A stretch of DNA of 64,000 nt from Hoplostethus atlanticus (GCA_034670405.1 JAXDDX010000013.1:5110001-5174000); one strand, 5' to 3'; positions 21,418-33,960 are shown, counted from the stretch's first letter. Numbers and translations: made by a program. Notes: a model not told the origin generated them from the letters alone.

Positions 21418-24400
21418 TTGAAGAGGAATAATCTAATATTCCTTAACTAAATTTCAAATCTTAATGAAAAGATCCCAAAATAAAGAACGTGCACAAATAA
21501 ATATCATATATTTCCATTGTTTATTTAACAAAACTGGTTTATTCAACAAAAACTCAGTTGTCGCTGTGTGTAAAAAATATGTGTGTTTCGCCCACTTGGC
21601 CAACTCAGTGAGGTTTGAGGCGTCTCACACGAACAGCTGCTTCAGGTCCTGCCACAGCATCTCAGTTGGATTTAGGTCAGGACTTTGACTTGGCCAACCC
21701 AGAACACTAAACTTCTTCTTAAGCCTGACGTTCTCTTTCTAGAATTCTCTGGTGTCAATCAGAATTCATGGTTCCCTTAATGATGTTGACTCGTCCAGGT
21801 CCAGAGGACGAAAAACAGACTCAGACCCAGACCCAGGCTATTTTGGTGAGGGAAAGTTTTGGGTTGTTGCCAAAGCATTTGTGATTGCGACCACAAAGTT
21901 CAATTTTGGACTGATTTGTCCAGAGAACAGACTTCCAGAAACCTTCAGGGTTGTCCAGGTCGTCTCTGGAAAATGTAAGATGGGCACCTTTGCTCTTTTT
22001 AGACAGTAGTAGAGGTTCTTGGAGACTTGTAGATCTCTGGATGTTATTCTTGGCTTGTTATGTACTCCTTGTTTTCCTTGTGGCTCTTGGTGATATTTTA
22101 GAAAGACGTCCACTTCCAGGCAGAGTCTCTGTCATGTTAAGTGTGCTCCATTTCTATATTATTTGTCTCACAGTGGACTGATCTTTTTGATGTGACTTTC
22201 TAACCTTCCCCAGACTGATGCTGACTCACTCCTCTCTTCCTGAGGTCCCCTGAGGTCTCCTTAGATCACAGCATAGTGTTTTTCTTTCCCCTGTATGGTA
22301 ACACCACACTGACCAGGTTTCCCACCTGGATTTATGGTAGCGCCACACTAACTCCTCCCCAAAGACCAGACCTTTGATTTGATAACCTCATACCCAATTA
22401 TTTACCCACCTGATTCTACATACCTATTAATTACCTAATGCAAGAGGAGGTTCACTTGTTTTTGCACCTACGCTAATTCTCTTTAAACTATTTTCATTGT
22501 ACGAAATCAACAATTTCCTCTAAAAAACATGTTAAATTAGTAAATATAGATATTTTATTTCAGTTAAGAATTCAATTTTAATTTTGAGGATTAAATAAGG
22601 AAACTGTCATTGAAACTGACTTTTATTTTAAGTATTTTACTGTTGGGGTCAGATTTGCAGTAGTCTTACAGTGTATATAAGTATTCATAAGCCACTGATA
22701 CAGTACATTTGCGCAACATATTCTGATGTGGCTGTAATCGATACATGTATAACACCATGTAAGCCTTACTGCACAAAAATGGACTGTGCTTTGCATTGCA
22801 GAGGCACACTTTTGGAAAACCAACAATGCATATCTAAAACACACTGTGAGCCAAAGCCCCTAAAATGAGATGAACCAAAATGGTAATAGTAGTGTATTGT
22901 ACTACCTCATATGGCTATTTTAAACCTGGGCTGCACTGGGTCATTAACTACACGCATTTGTGTAGATGTGAGTGAACGGCTAAATAGAAAATGATTGCCT
23001 CATTGCCGTGTGATAATTAAGGGTTTTCAGCCGAGCTGCTCAGCTGGCTTGAGGTCTGTGACATGGAAATGTAAGACTCAGATGAGCTTATGTAACCTAA
23101 TTGTTTAGCCCCGGAGAAGAGTAGTTATCTTAAAAACGGATCGCAACGCAAGGGCTTGAATTAATCAAATATATGTAAACTCTACGGAGTATGCTAATTA
23201 ATCCCTCTCTTTCCATGTAAGCGGATGAGTTCTTCTGCTGTTGTGTTTATGGTAATTGTCAGGCAACCGGAGGGGAGGCTTCACTTCTAATTGGGTTCCT
23301 CCACTTCATGAGATAACATCACCTCTATACGTTGAAGCCATCATGCTGCCACTTGTTTGTTTGAAGCACGCCTCCTTATAACCAATTCATCTAATGCTAA
23401 TAATCAAATCCCTAATTATACTCCATGCAATATGTTGATTGAAAGCTCAAAATACAAAAACCTGTAATATATAAATATCAAAGGAAAGTGCTACTGTCGA
23501 ATGCTGATAAAAGACTTTATGTATATATGAACTATAGCATTAAATATTAATCTGCAGGAAAAGACCACACTGTGCACGGTCATTCAGCTGCTCTCTGTGG
23601 TATAGCACCAACTCAATCTATTGTGTGACTTCATGGTCCCTATGTGATTGTTATTGATGGACAAATGTAGCAAACAGGGATTATTGTGATAGAAAATTGC
23701 ACAAATATTAAGCATGGGAGACTTATGGGTTAAAAAATGCCATGTCAGCATTTTTAGCCCGTACCGTATGAAGGATTCATTTCAGCGGTTCTGGTCAATA
23801 AAGGGCAGCGTCGCTCCTGCAAACGGCATCAAATCAAACGAGTAGAAAACAAGGAAACAATTGAGTGGATCAGGCAAATCCAGCTGTTATCTAACCGGAC
23901 ACGTTTGCGGTGGTTCCGCATGAGCAGACTCTGCCATTACTTCTGCCTCGTGTGCCGTTGTGCCAGGACCGTATCTGTCTGCCGTGGGCACCCACGAGCA
24001 CCTAGGCTGCTGCTGACGTCCCTCCAGGGTGCTACCGCTCGCAGCTAATCGCATGCCCAACCCCACTGAAGCCATAGGGGCATTCTGGACAGCCTGTTAA
24101 AGGTAGCCGACTATTTTTGGCCAATGGCATTCGCATTGCCCTGTGTAACTTTCCCTTTGGAAATGAAAGCTTCTGTTGAGAAAAGATGACAGTGGCTAAA
24201 TACAGCAGCTTGCATGTTAAGGCAATGATATGAGCCGTGAGGATTTCTTGTTGTTTTCCCATAAAGAAGCTCCAAATGATGCTAATCGACGCTGCGTGGT
24301 CACATGGAGCTATTTAGCGCTAAAAACTGACATGTAAACGTGATTCCTTTACATAACGGAGCTTGCCTGCCCGACAGGCTGCTCATGTACTCCAAACAAC

Positions 24401-25490
24401 AGTGGGAGCATAAAGGTCAGTGTGCATGGCTTCACTCTCGCTGCTCTAGAAACATGTCATCCAATGAGGCTTGCGCATCGCCTCAGCCAGCGAGCTACAG
24501 CTGGGCTGTCTGTCTCGGCAGGCTGAAAACGAGAGAGGGAAAGAGAAAAGGAAGAGGGCAGGGAAATCATTTGCTGTCAAGGACTCGGGGACCTTCTGTA
24601 AATGCTACCTCAGCGGTGGGTCAGAGAGGAAGCTGGACGGCAAGGCCTAGGCTCAAACATGACAGATACGTTGGTCCTGAGGCCTGTTCTATGCCCATGG
24701 GAGGGTATGCGGTCTACACAAAAATGTGTGGTTTGGGAAACGCTGGATTGTGCATGCCAGGACGGAGTAATGAATTCACTTTGGCCCAAAGGTCAAATGG
24801 AGGAGGATCTTTTCCAGCTGACAGTCTGTACCGATCAACGTCAAACATCTCAGATCAGAGACGATGCGCCTTGTCTTCATCTTTTTTTTTTGTATAACAT
24901 CATTGCCGGGGCATTAACCGATACTACTGCACTGACTACAGAATGCTTGTTGTTAGATCTAGCTCGTGTGATATTAAAGAGCTTAAATAATCTGATTGAA
25001 AAGTATCACTTCCTTCTTGTTGGGAGTATAATGACACGTAACACAACTGCACAGCGTAAGACCCCGTGACGTAAGGCCCAAAGTCCGCATCCAGTAGCTC
25101 GGTGGATTCGGCCCTCCATTCGACCGAAAAGGATGGCCGGAAAAGGACCCCTGAATTTGGGAAGCTATTTTTAGGGTGCTTAGGGAGGGAAAATCCTGTT
25201 CACGGCATTTCATTACCCACGGACGAGGGGGCACAACTGCGTCACGTAACCCTTTCGGCCAGCCCGGGGCGAGCTGACGCGCTGGCACGTTCGATTCCAT
25301 GTGCCGCATCACTCCGCGCATGAAAACGCTGATTTAATTACTCGGCGATAATATTCACTCGGTGTAACCGAGATGCTGTGTTGTTTGGCGATGTAGTAGA
25401 CATCAGAACAGAGCTACTGTATGTCTGTACTGTCTGTCTGTCTCTCTCTGAGACCAAACCAATTCCTGGTTTGCCACTGCTCAGTTTGCC

Positions 25491-25564
25491 ACAGAATCTA
25501 TAGATGCTGGATGCTGGCGGGCATAAGAGTATGCCCGCCAGCATCCAGCATCTATAGATTCTGT
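25491..25564. repeat. Perfect inverted repeat, 35-bp arms, 4-nt loop
   Basis: The left arm 25491-25525 (ACAGAATCTATAGATGCTGG onward) is the exact reverse complement of the right arm 25530-25564, with AGAG between. Within each arm there is a further GATGCTG/GATGCTG direct repeat. It resembles the 12593 hairpin in arm length and loop size but shares no sequence with it. Confidence 0.97.
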
Positions 25565-25924
25565 TTCTAGATGCATTTCCTCAACGTTGTAGACAAAGCC
25601 GCTCTGTGTCAACGACAGCTCACAGACCCAAGCTGCTGCATAATGAATCTACTACCGTGCGGTCTGTGCTATCTTTAGCATCATAAGACAATAAACGATC
25701 CGTTCCAGCATGTGGGTTTTTTTGCTGACGTGTGGACGTGTTTTACCCCACTAGACGATGACGCAGGTTATTAAACGTCACCATCCTCGTTAGCTGTGAG
25801 GGGGAAGCCATCATTGTATTAAGTGAATGTGGAGGCTAAAAACCTGGGCCTGACGACACTCTGATTTAGACATTAGCATGGATTAGGCCCAGCTGAGGAG
25901 ACATAAGGTGGGTTCACTTGGCTT

Positions 25925-26140
25925 CAGCTGATAGGGGTTTTTGAAGGCCGATACCAATACCAATATTTTTGCATTTGCCGGTACCTGACATTCTGTGCTG
26001 ATATTCAACATCTTTAAATGTGACTAATTTCTGCACAGGCGAATAGGATCCTTCATCACCAATTGCAAGCACGAATAGCTGCTTCAGGTGTAAGACTAAT
26101 CCACCAAGGCGCCCTAAAGCCCCTGTTTTTCAAGGATATA
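25925..26140. repeat. Dispersed repeat family B, copy 3 (partial)
   Basis: GGGTTTTTGAAGGCCGATAC and GTGCTGATATTCAACATCTT then TAAATGTGAC match the corresponding blocks at 27170-27200 and 31840-31870. Confidence 0.6.
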
Positions 26141-26530
26141 TTTTTTTGTGTTTTGATTTAATTTGACAAATTAAGTAACAAAAGAAGAAAGGAAAATGTA
26201 TAACAAAAGAAAAATAATGATTTTTTTGTTCTTTAAATAACTGCTAAACCATGATAGTGAGAGATCTGTGTCCGCAACTGATTGCCATAAGAATATGTTG
26301 TGATCTCTTGGTGACTCTGTTGCACATTATTGTAGTAGTCAGTCTCTGTAGTTCATCTCAATCACACTTCCTTCTCAGTGAAGAGAGGGTGTGAAGCCGT
26401 GGGCTTGTTTAACACAAGCAAGGCTGCATAGTATATCATTCATGTCTAATGATTAAGACCACGGATGTAGTGGAGGGTAAACCCACCAAAACTCAGTTTA
26501 ACACCTTTTTAGAGTTTATTCACCTTTTTA

Positions 26531-26645
26531 GGCTTTTTTATCCAAAGCGATAAAAGCGTCAAGGTACTTGACACTATTTGGGGATCGAATCCACAACCCT
26601 GAGACTGAGAGTCTCATGCTCTACCAACTGAGCAGTCCAGGCCAG
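26531..26645 (-). mobile_element. tRNA-Lys-derived SINE
   Basis: On the - strand the head reads GCTCAGTTGGTAGAGCATGA (A box region), GACTCTCAGTCTCAGGGTTG (anticodon arm) and GTGGATTCGATCCCC (B box), closely following vertebrate tRNA-Lys; the anticodon position reads CTC where Lys has CTT. The tail after about 26560 (CGCTTTTATCGCTTTGGATA) matches the 3' end of the LINE at 17720-18152, as expected for a SINE moved by that LINE's machinery. It lacks a paired acceptor stem, so it is not a functional tRNA. Confidence 0.85.
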
Positions 26646-27119
26646 GCTGAGCTATTTGTGTCCAAAAAGAAAATGCGCATATTTGTGCACATATAAGTGC
26701 TGCAGAGCTCTTCCCTAGTATTTCTCTCTGACACATGTCATATTTCCCATAATTCCCAGACAAGGTGTGGCTAGACATTTGGTGTGAATACAGATTTGGT
26801 CAATTTGTGCATCCAGGTTTTAGATTTTTTCCCCTGCTGAATTCTAAAATGTGTGCGGAGCCTTTTAAAACTGTCACATTTATCTAAAGGTAACAAAACA
26901 CTTTGCCTCATCCTAAATCCTGGCTGCAGCATAGCAACGAGTGCTGAATGATGCTGGAGACAGCCCTGCTGTGGATTTGCGGTGTCTGTTAAGTACATAA
27001 TGCCAAGCACTATGTGATTTGTCGGCCCATTATTACAGCCAGGGGTCAGCGAGGGTCTTGTGTGAAAAACATATCCATGTTATTTTAACCCACTGCAAGA
27101 CAGCCCTGCCACCCTAATC

Positions 27120-27470
27120 AGTGTCTATATCAGGTTTTGACCAATATGGGTTATTAAAGCCTAATACACCCATATTTGGTGCTGATATTCAATATCTCTT
27201 TTTTCAATTTCATGCTAAAAGTATTCCATGTTTCCCCCAGAATTGTATTGTTGTCAAGTTGGAAAAGCCTCTGAAACAGCATGGTACATACATTAATACC
27301 TTTAAATGAAGAATTAATTTTCAAAAAACATTATTGTTGAGCAAATAATGAATACATAGAATGTGCAAAGAAAATAACATTTCATTGCAGGTTTTTATGT
27401 AGCTCTGAATGGCAGATATCTGATATTCATTGAAGGCCCAGTATATTGGTCTAACTCCAGTGTACGTAGA
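27120..27470. repeat. Dispersed repeat family B, copy 4
   Basis: TCAGGTTTTGACCAATATGG, GGTGCTGATATTCAATATCT, CATGTTTCCCCCAGAATTGT and a closing CCCAGTATATTGGTCTAACT. The start and end blocks are inverted relative to each other (GTTTTGACCAATAT at 27132 against ATATTGGTCTAAC at 27443), which suggests terminal inverted repeats. Confidence 0.65.
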
Positions 27471-29067
27471 CCTACATACTGACTGAAGAAGTGATGGGCT
27501 GATCACTGCAAATGGCTTTTGGCAGCCAATTATTATGACTGTAAAAATCTGGGTCTTCTCAATCTTTCTATTTTCACCTCTGCGCTGAATTGAAATAAGG
27601 GGCAAGGTCAGAGAGCTTATCGTAAACCCAGCTCTAGATATGGAAAATTAACGCCGGATGGACGCCGTGGCAATCACAAAATACAGCACAGGATCTCTCT
27701 AATTCTAATTTAGTGGCAGAGCAAATCTTCATATTTTCTACATCAAGCTGTGCAGAAAAACCTCCAGGTTAGCGTGACCCCAGTAATGAATCAAATCTAA
27801 CCAGGGCAAAGACACTCAACATTCCCAGCACCAGCTCCTCATCCTTTATTTGCACTGGGATCATATCCTGTGCAATATAACACCAGACATGCCGGCTACA
27901 TCTTGACTCTTTAAGACGGTAGGATTCCATATCGTCCGTGGAACAAACAACATACATTTAATCTGCTTTGCATCGTCAAATGCATGATACAGCCATGCTT
28001 AAAATAGTCCAGAAGGGAGTCAGTCTGGTCAGGAAAGAGCACCCGAATGTCACAGTTTCATCTTAATATAGATTACAGACATCTCATCTGGGGAGGATGA
28101 GCGACGGGAAGGGGAATCACAGTTTGGGTGACAGACTGTGGTCAACAAGCTTGCTGGATGAAGTCATGTGTAATGTCATTTTTCCTCCCTGTGAAGAAAT
28201 TCATATCTGCCTCCTTGTTTTGCAATAGGCTGCATGCCAGACATCATCGATTCCCACCCCCTTCATCTAGAGCTTTCTACAAAATGCACTAATAGACAGT
28301 CTTAAACCGTCTTCATCATGGTACCGTTTTTCCCCCTCCACTGGAAGCCACACCAAACGGAGTAAACAAACCCAAGCCTTGCTCCTGTGAGACCAAAAAA
28401 AAACAACAACAAAAAAACCACCCTCCCACATAAGAGGGGAAGACATTTTGGGACAATGATGGAGTGCCACCTAGTGGATATTAACGAGACTAGCCAGTAA
28501 AAGCGAAGATGAGTATCATTTATCGGATTACTCTAAATTGCATAATGCAGAATAGCAGAATGGGCCTGCTGTTTGAGGCGGACCAGGAATTGAAGTACTA
28601 TGCAGATGTATTCGAAAATAATACAAATAATTAGCTTTCACAAAGTAGAAAGGGTTTGACATAAAATATCCTAAATGCATCTTCACATTTCATACATCAA
28701 ATTCTACCGTCATTTGTCAGATAACATGAATCTCAGTTTGAGGTTTCATAGCTGCTTCACGGGCCGTCGGATAAGTCATCATTCGACGGTAGATAGATAG
28801 AGCCAACAACCGATGGAGGACAGTGATTACAGACAGACCAGAGGGAGCGAACGCGGGATAATCAATGATTAAGCCATTCAGAAAAATCCAGCAGACATAA
28901 GGCTGGGAGGCCCCGCAAGGTCACAGGAACGTGGCTGATTTCTATACCAGCCAGTCCCCCTGGTATGAATGAAGCTGAACACGTGAGATAAGGAGTCAGT
29001 TATTGAAACGCGCCGAAGAGAAATTAGGAAGGATCTCTTCCTCTGTGTGGAGAAGATTACCCACCAG

Positions 29068-29488
29068 CAGTGTTACTCAAAAGAGTCATATATTCCTCTT
29101 TACTTGTTACTCAGTTGAAAAGCAATAATATTACTAATATTACTCCCTGGGAGATGTAATTCTTTACACTACTCGTTACCCAAATTTTACCCCAAATAAG
29201 AAACTTGAGATTGTTGACTGCCGGCTTAGCATGTAGTTTACAATTCACAATAATATTTTTGTTCTCTTTCTTCTTGACAAAATCAGTGAATGTAAACGTG
29301 ATGTGTTCTTTAATTATGATGGAGGTTGGCTTATTAAACTGAAATGTGATATGAAGGGGTGAAAACGAGGGTAACATTGTAACGATTTGTTTCTCTCATT
29401 GGTAACTGAAATATTATTACTGAAATTGAAATAGTTTGCTGCACTACTGAGGAAAGTAATAAATGTAATGCATTACCTCCCATCACTG
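29068..29488. mobile_element. MITE of the TTACTC...GTAATG type
   Basis: Begins CAGTGTTACTCAAAAGAGTC and ends AATGTAATGCATTACCTCCC then ATCACTG, with CAGTG/CACTG outer ends and internal GTTACTCAG and GAGGAAAGTAATAA blocks. From memory it matches a very common fish non-autonomous element class. Non-coding; a fragment of the same kind lies near 37495-37545. Confidence 0.6.
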
Positions 29489-29650
29489 CCCACCAGTGAC
29501 CGCACCGACAGAAGAATTTAATTTGCGCAAATAGAGTGACTCTATGGGGTGTCAGTTAGTGGGGATGGAGCGCTCTTCTCTGTTACAGCACCTCTTCCTG
29601 TTTTAGTCAGATAAGACAGGCGGGTTTTAACATAAAAATAGTGCAAGTAC

Positions 29651-29652
<2 letters not shown>

Positions 29653-29683
<31 letters not shown>
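29653..29683. repeat. (TG)n microsatellite
   Basis: Uninterrupted TG run of about 15 units. Confidence 0.95.
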
Positions 29684-29684
<1 letters not shown>

Positions 29685-30999
29685 TAGTCAACCACCTCTA
29701 CCATACTCCAGTCCTTAAGGCAGTTAGCCCCTTCAGTCTTACATCTTTTGAGTTCAGCCCTTAAGGCAAGGCCTTTTCGGCTACTCTCTGTCTCTGTCAG
29801 AGAACCTTCACGCTGCAGAAGCAAAATACTCGGATTAAAGAGAGAGAGTATCAAACAGGACGCAAATAATGCAGTAGCAATAAACGGCAGAGAACATGCA
29901 GTCACCTGGAGGGAATCGGTGGAAACTCAAGATGCCATTCCCACGATTTTTAGCCAATTGGCCCATAATGCACTCTGTTTTTAGGTTGTTTTATGCTCTC
30001 CTAGCTTGTACTGTTGACCATTTGGACCAGTTATTGGAGAGACTAAATATTGCGTTAACCCTGCTCTTTCTCCCTCTGGTATAGAGAGATTCTACTGAAG
30101 AGAAAACTTTAGTGGCCGGCATATAACAACGGGTAATGTAATAACTGCCAGATGATGTACTGTAATAATCTGTCAAAATGTGACAACATTGTGACACATC
30201 CCTCTAAATGGGTTGAAAAGATAATTAAACCTTACCAGATAATGCAACGACATGATGAAGTAAAGCTAAAACTGATAAAGTAAAGCTAAAACCCTTATAA
30301 TGTAATCATTGTAGTCATTTATGACATTATCATCATTTAGATGGCCATTTTATCAGTGACTATTTATTATATTCTCGGATAGTTACATTATCAGTTGCTA
30401 TAAGGCTTATGAGAGAGTTCAGTAAGTGTAGTAGTGTATCATTTTTTATACTGAGAGATTTTTTACTAGTTCGCCAGAAAACAAAAGTTGGGTGGAAAAA
30501 CGATGCAAAACATATGTGACATATAAAAGATAACCAGTAGACAGTAAAGGGGAATCAGGCCAGAGTTTCCTGAGCTGTCGACAGTTTCATGTGGTGTGTT
30601 ACGTCATAACATTTCTGAGTGACAGTATAAAAGGATCTCATGGTGGAAATGTGAGTCACCTCTGGTTTCAGTGAGGCAAACATCTTCTCTTTGTACCGAA
30701 GAGGAGGAAGTGTAGTGCAGCATCGGCGAGGGTGCTGGGCTCTCCCGCAGGGAGAGCTAGGGCCACTTAACTTAAGCATGCGGCGGTCCTGACACATCGC
30801 TAGTTTCTTTGTGCAAGACCTGGCCCATAAAAGAGGGGGACATAAAAAAATAACAGGCCGAGGGCACATCCACTAATGTCCAGATCTGTTTTCTTCATGC
30901 CCGCTGACCTGAGAGGGCGGAAATGAGGCAAAGATGCACAGAAAGAGCTCTGAAGGGGAATTGTTTCCAGGACCTCCCATTGGAGTGCCGTGATTATGT

Positions 31000-31130
31000 G
31001 AATACCTTGAGGTTGCATGGTCAAAGGTAAGAGAAAGATCACTGGTTTGAGCCATCAACGACGATGTGTCCTGCCCCAACTCAGTCACTCTGGATAAGGA
31101 AGTCAGAAGCTAAATGCCTGAAATATAAAT
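31000..31130 (+). mobile_element. Degenerate SINE with LINE-like tail
   Basis: A GATCACTGGTTTGAGCCATC stretch (B-box-like) is followed by GTCACTCTGGATAAGGAAGT and AGCTAAATGCCTGAAATATAAATG, the same tail type as at 20850 and 17720. The A box is not convincing, so the head assignment is tentative. Confidence 0.5.
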
Positions 31131-31142
31131 GTAAAATCTGCA

Positions 31143-31330
31143 GCCTGGTCTCATGAAATTCTGTGAAATGAACACGATGTGTTAAAATGTGACATAACGT
31201 GACGAAACAGGCGGTAGTTTGACATTGAAGGAGCGAGGTGGAAATTCAGATACCTTCAACCCCGACGACCATTCCCAGCTCTATATGAGAACTCTGTTCT
31301 GAGGTGTATTTTTAACCTTAGCCTAGAGTA
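31143..31330. repeat. Dispersed repeat family C, copy 1
   Basis: TGGTCTCATGAAATTCTGTG and GGCGGTAGTTTGACATTGAA followed by GGAGCGAGGTGG match blocks in the same order at 33135-33440 and 40270-40450. Confidence 0.65.
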
Positions 31331-31880
31331 TAAAACCCACCTTTGGCATCACACAAGGTCATGGGACGCTAGATCGGAAGAAAGCCGGATCTTAGGCCTT
31401 CAGCTGGCGCGCCGTTGTGGTTTGTTTCTGACAGCATGTTGACGGAAGGGATGTTTTAACACCTCCAGGCACCTCAGAGAGCGATCAGAGAGGGGCAGTG
31501 AAGGGGACGAGGGGCGGGAAAGAAAGTTCTCCATGCATGGTGGATTTGGCCCTGCGGGTTGCTGCATATGCTGCGGTGGATTACACTGATCCAACTTAAT
31601 GCCTAAGACCATGCAATCATTCATAACTACAGGAGCTGTTGAGGGCACAGCCACGGATGCTCCCGGCACCATCTGCCGCTGGCAGATTAACTTCGAGGAA
31701 GATGGGGGGGAAAGGTGGGGTGGGCTCTAATGCTGCAGCTGGACCAGAGGCACATAGACCTTTAGCTGTCCATCCTGCGACACCCACCCACCCAACCACC
31801 CTGCATTCTACCAACACTTCAAGCTAGGGTTTGACCGGTACAGGTTTTTGAAGGCTGATACCAAGACGCTGATCTTTAAA

Positions 31881-32236
31881 GCTGCAGTATGCAACTTTTT
31901 TTTCTCATTAATATAACAAAAAATATATACAGTATGTATTCTACGTCATCAGTCAGTGTCTGTCTGTGACCCTGTGTGTACATGCCTAAATCCCCCTGTT
32001 TGCTTGAAAATGGCTTTTCATTGATGTTGGGGGCATTTTGGGGCGTGTACCATTTGCTGTGGGCGTGTCAAATGGTCAGCCCATAAATGCAGTAAATGCA
32101 GCTGCTTTTACTGTCTGCTTCTTCAAGGTCTGTGGTGAGTGACAAGTGTTGGGGTGGGAGTTGACCAACTGAGGGTGAGGAATGCGGGACTAACAATACA
32201 CTTCCTGTATGGAGGAGAAAAGTTGCATATTGTAGC
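31881..32236. mobile_element. MITE nested in family B repeat
   Basis: The left end GCTGCAGTATGCAACTTTT (31881-31899) and right end (AAAAGTTGCATATTGTAGC, 32218-32236) form 19-bp inverted repeats with two mismatches. The interior is non-coding. A related left end, GCTGCAGTAGGCATTTTT, occurs at about 36520. Confidence 0.75.
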
Positions 32237-32377
32237 AAAGAATCGGACCATTTTCAGGCCAAAAAAATGCAGAAAATTAGGTACACACTTTTCCCTCCGG
32301 AATAGTATTCTTGTCAGGGTGGACAAACCCAAAACAACATTTAGATCATGGGGCACTAAAACACCCCATTTAAACCC

Positions 32378-32407
<30 letters not shown>
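32378..32407. repeat. (AAT)n microsatellite
   Basis: About nine ATA/AAT trinucleotide units in a row. Confidence 0.9.
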
Positions 32408-32409
<2 letters not shown>

Positions 32410-33134
32410 AATAAAACATATTCATGCAATCAATATGTAGGCAAAACACTGCATCATATCCATCATATTTGACTGGCAATTTCAGTGCATGACTGCACAC
32501 AGTTCTACATTAACCTGACCCTGCAGACATACCCTCAGGATTTGGAATCAAGTATCTCTATCTCTGTTAGTTTCATAGTTATGGACAAAAAAAAGAGAAT
32601 TGTCTAATGGCGGAAATCCCAGTATCTGTCCACCAATTTTCATGGAAATCTGTTCTTACGTTTTCTACGTTATAATAATACAATCTACCTTATATAAGTA
32701 ATAATCAATGCTACGTATGAAGGTGTCGTTCATATAATCGAAAGTGCTCAGAGTGGGTGGTGCAGTGGATGAAGATGCACAGCTGGCCCAAGCTATTTGC
32801 AATAAAAATACAGAATTAGAGCCACTCCAAAAATATGTTTATATTTATCTGCCCTACTCAGTATAAATGCAGGAATTTCAAATGGGAACATATGGGCAGA
32901 TATTTCTCTGACTCTATCTGAGCCTGAGCCAATCACTGCTTTCTCTCTCTCTGTGGCATAATCATTACTGACCCTAGAGGATGCAGGGCGCTGAGATGAA
33001 GCCCTGTGGCTAGGGTCAGTTGATAATGACGACCATTGACTTTTCTCACAACAACATCAGCGCATTGGCTGTAAGGCCACATGAAACTTAGGTTAGGCAG
33101 AATTTGAAAAAACAACATATTTGTGATATGTACG

Positions 33135-33440
33135 TGTCTCACGGAATATCATGAAATGAAACGTGAAATGCATAAATGTCTTTAAATGCAAATACCTTGC
33201 AAATATCTTGTTTACTCGCCAGGAAAGGATTAGGTGGAGGAGACACGATTAGAAACAGGAAGTAGCTTGACAGTGAAATAGCGAAGTGGAAAATAAGGGG
33301 GGGATGGAAGGATACATTTACCTTTAACACCGGTGACCTGGGTTCAGTTGAAGTTCTTCTTACTCAACCATGACCAAAACCTTACCTTCCCCGAATTATT
33401 TTAGTCGCCTAAACCTAACTGTAACCTTACTTTACTTGCC
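33135..33440. repeat. Dispersed repeat family C, copy 2
   Basis: GTCTCACGGAATATCATGAA, GGAGACACGATTAGAAACAG, AGCTTGACAGTGAAATAGCG and CATGACCAAAACCTTACC recur in order in the copies at 31143 and 40270. Non-coding. Confidence 0.65.
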
Positions 33441-33539
33441 TAAAGCTAAAGCTAACCTTTTCATGTGGCGGAGGAATGTATCGCTTCCACAACATGTCAT
33501 GGAGGAGAGTTACAGAGTTTAGGTCCATAGTGGCTGAAG

Positions 33540-33960
33540 GATGATTCTCCACTAATCAGACGTGTTTTGGGAATATACAGTAGATTGCTGCTTGCTGACC
33601 TGAGGGATCAATTTGGAGCATATCTGACAATCGTGGCACGAATATAGGCAGGGGCGAGGTTATGAAGGCACTTGAACACTAGAATGAGAATCTTGAAGTA
33701 GATTGTAAAAGGGAAGTGTTTTAACTTGTTTTTCACTTTGGAGATGTTACACAGGTGATAGTACACTGTTTTGCAGATGATACCGATGTGTTCCTTGAGA
33801 CTGAGATCACTATCATTGATGACTCAGAGATTCTTGACATGGTTTTTATATGATTTAGAGACAGAGAGTCAAGATGAACCAATACGCTCTGCCTCCGTGT
33901 TTCATTTCCAATAACCAGAATTTCAGTCTTGTCTTTGTTTAGCTGTAGGAAGCTCTAAGA
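33540..33960. repeat. Possible retroelement-derived repeat
   Basis: Segments such as GCTGACCTGAGGGATCAATT and GAGGTTATGAAGGCACTTGA followed by ACACTAGAATGAGAATCTTGAAG resemble the block at 49440-49600 (GTGGACCTGAGGGATCTAGT...GTAGGGCTTTAACAGTGAGA). They appear to be diverged copies of one dispersed, probably retroelement-derived, family. No intact frame. Confidence 0.35.

Larger units (their letters stand above)
21190..22450. mobile_element. Degenerate DNA-transposon-like relic
   Basis: The run around 21620-21700 (CTGCTTCAGGTCCTGCCACA, then CATCTCAGTTGGATTTAGGT and CAGGACTTTGACTTGGCC) and 21775-22110 resembles decayed transposase-encoding sequence of a cut-and-paste element read on the - strand, a type common in fish genomes. 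Frames are broken by stops and shifts, and a 141-bp MITE and a hairpin lie at its left side. The assignment rests on remembered similarity and is tentative; the ends are not defined. Confidence 0.45.
31826..32480. repeat. Dispersed repeat family B, copy 5, split by a MITE
   Basis: The left piece (AGGGTTTGACCGGTACAGGT... to GCTGATCTTTAAA, about 31826-31880) and right piece (CGGACCATTTTCAGGCCAAA onward, about 32246-32480) are contiguous blocks of one repeat in the 10.7-kb copy, where ATCTTTAAATCTGACCATTT is uninterrupted. They are parted here by the element at 31881-32236. Confidence 0.65.

Noticed and set aside
26580-26637. A functional tRNA-Lys gene
   Set aside because: A and B box regions are present, but the acceptor stem does not pair, the anticodon is altered and a LINE-type tail follows directly, so it is a SINE head.
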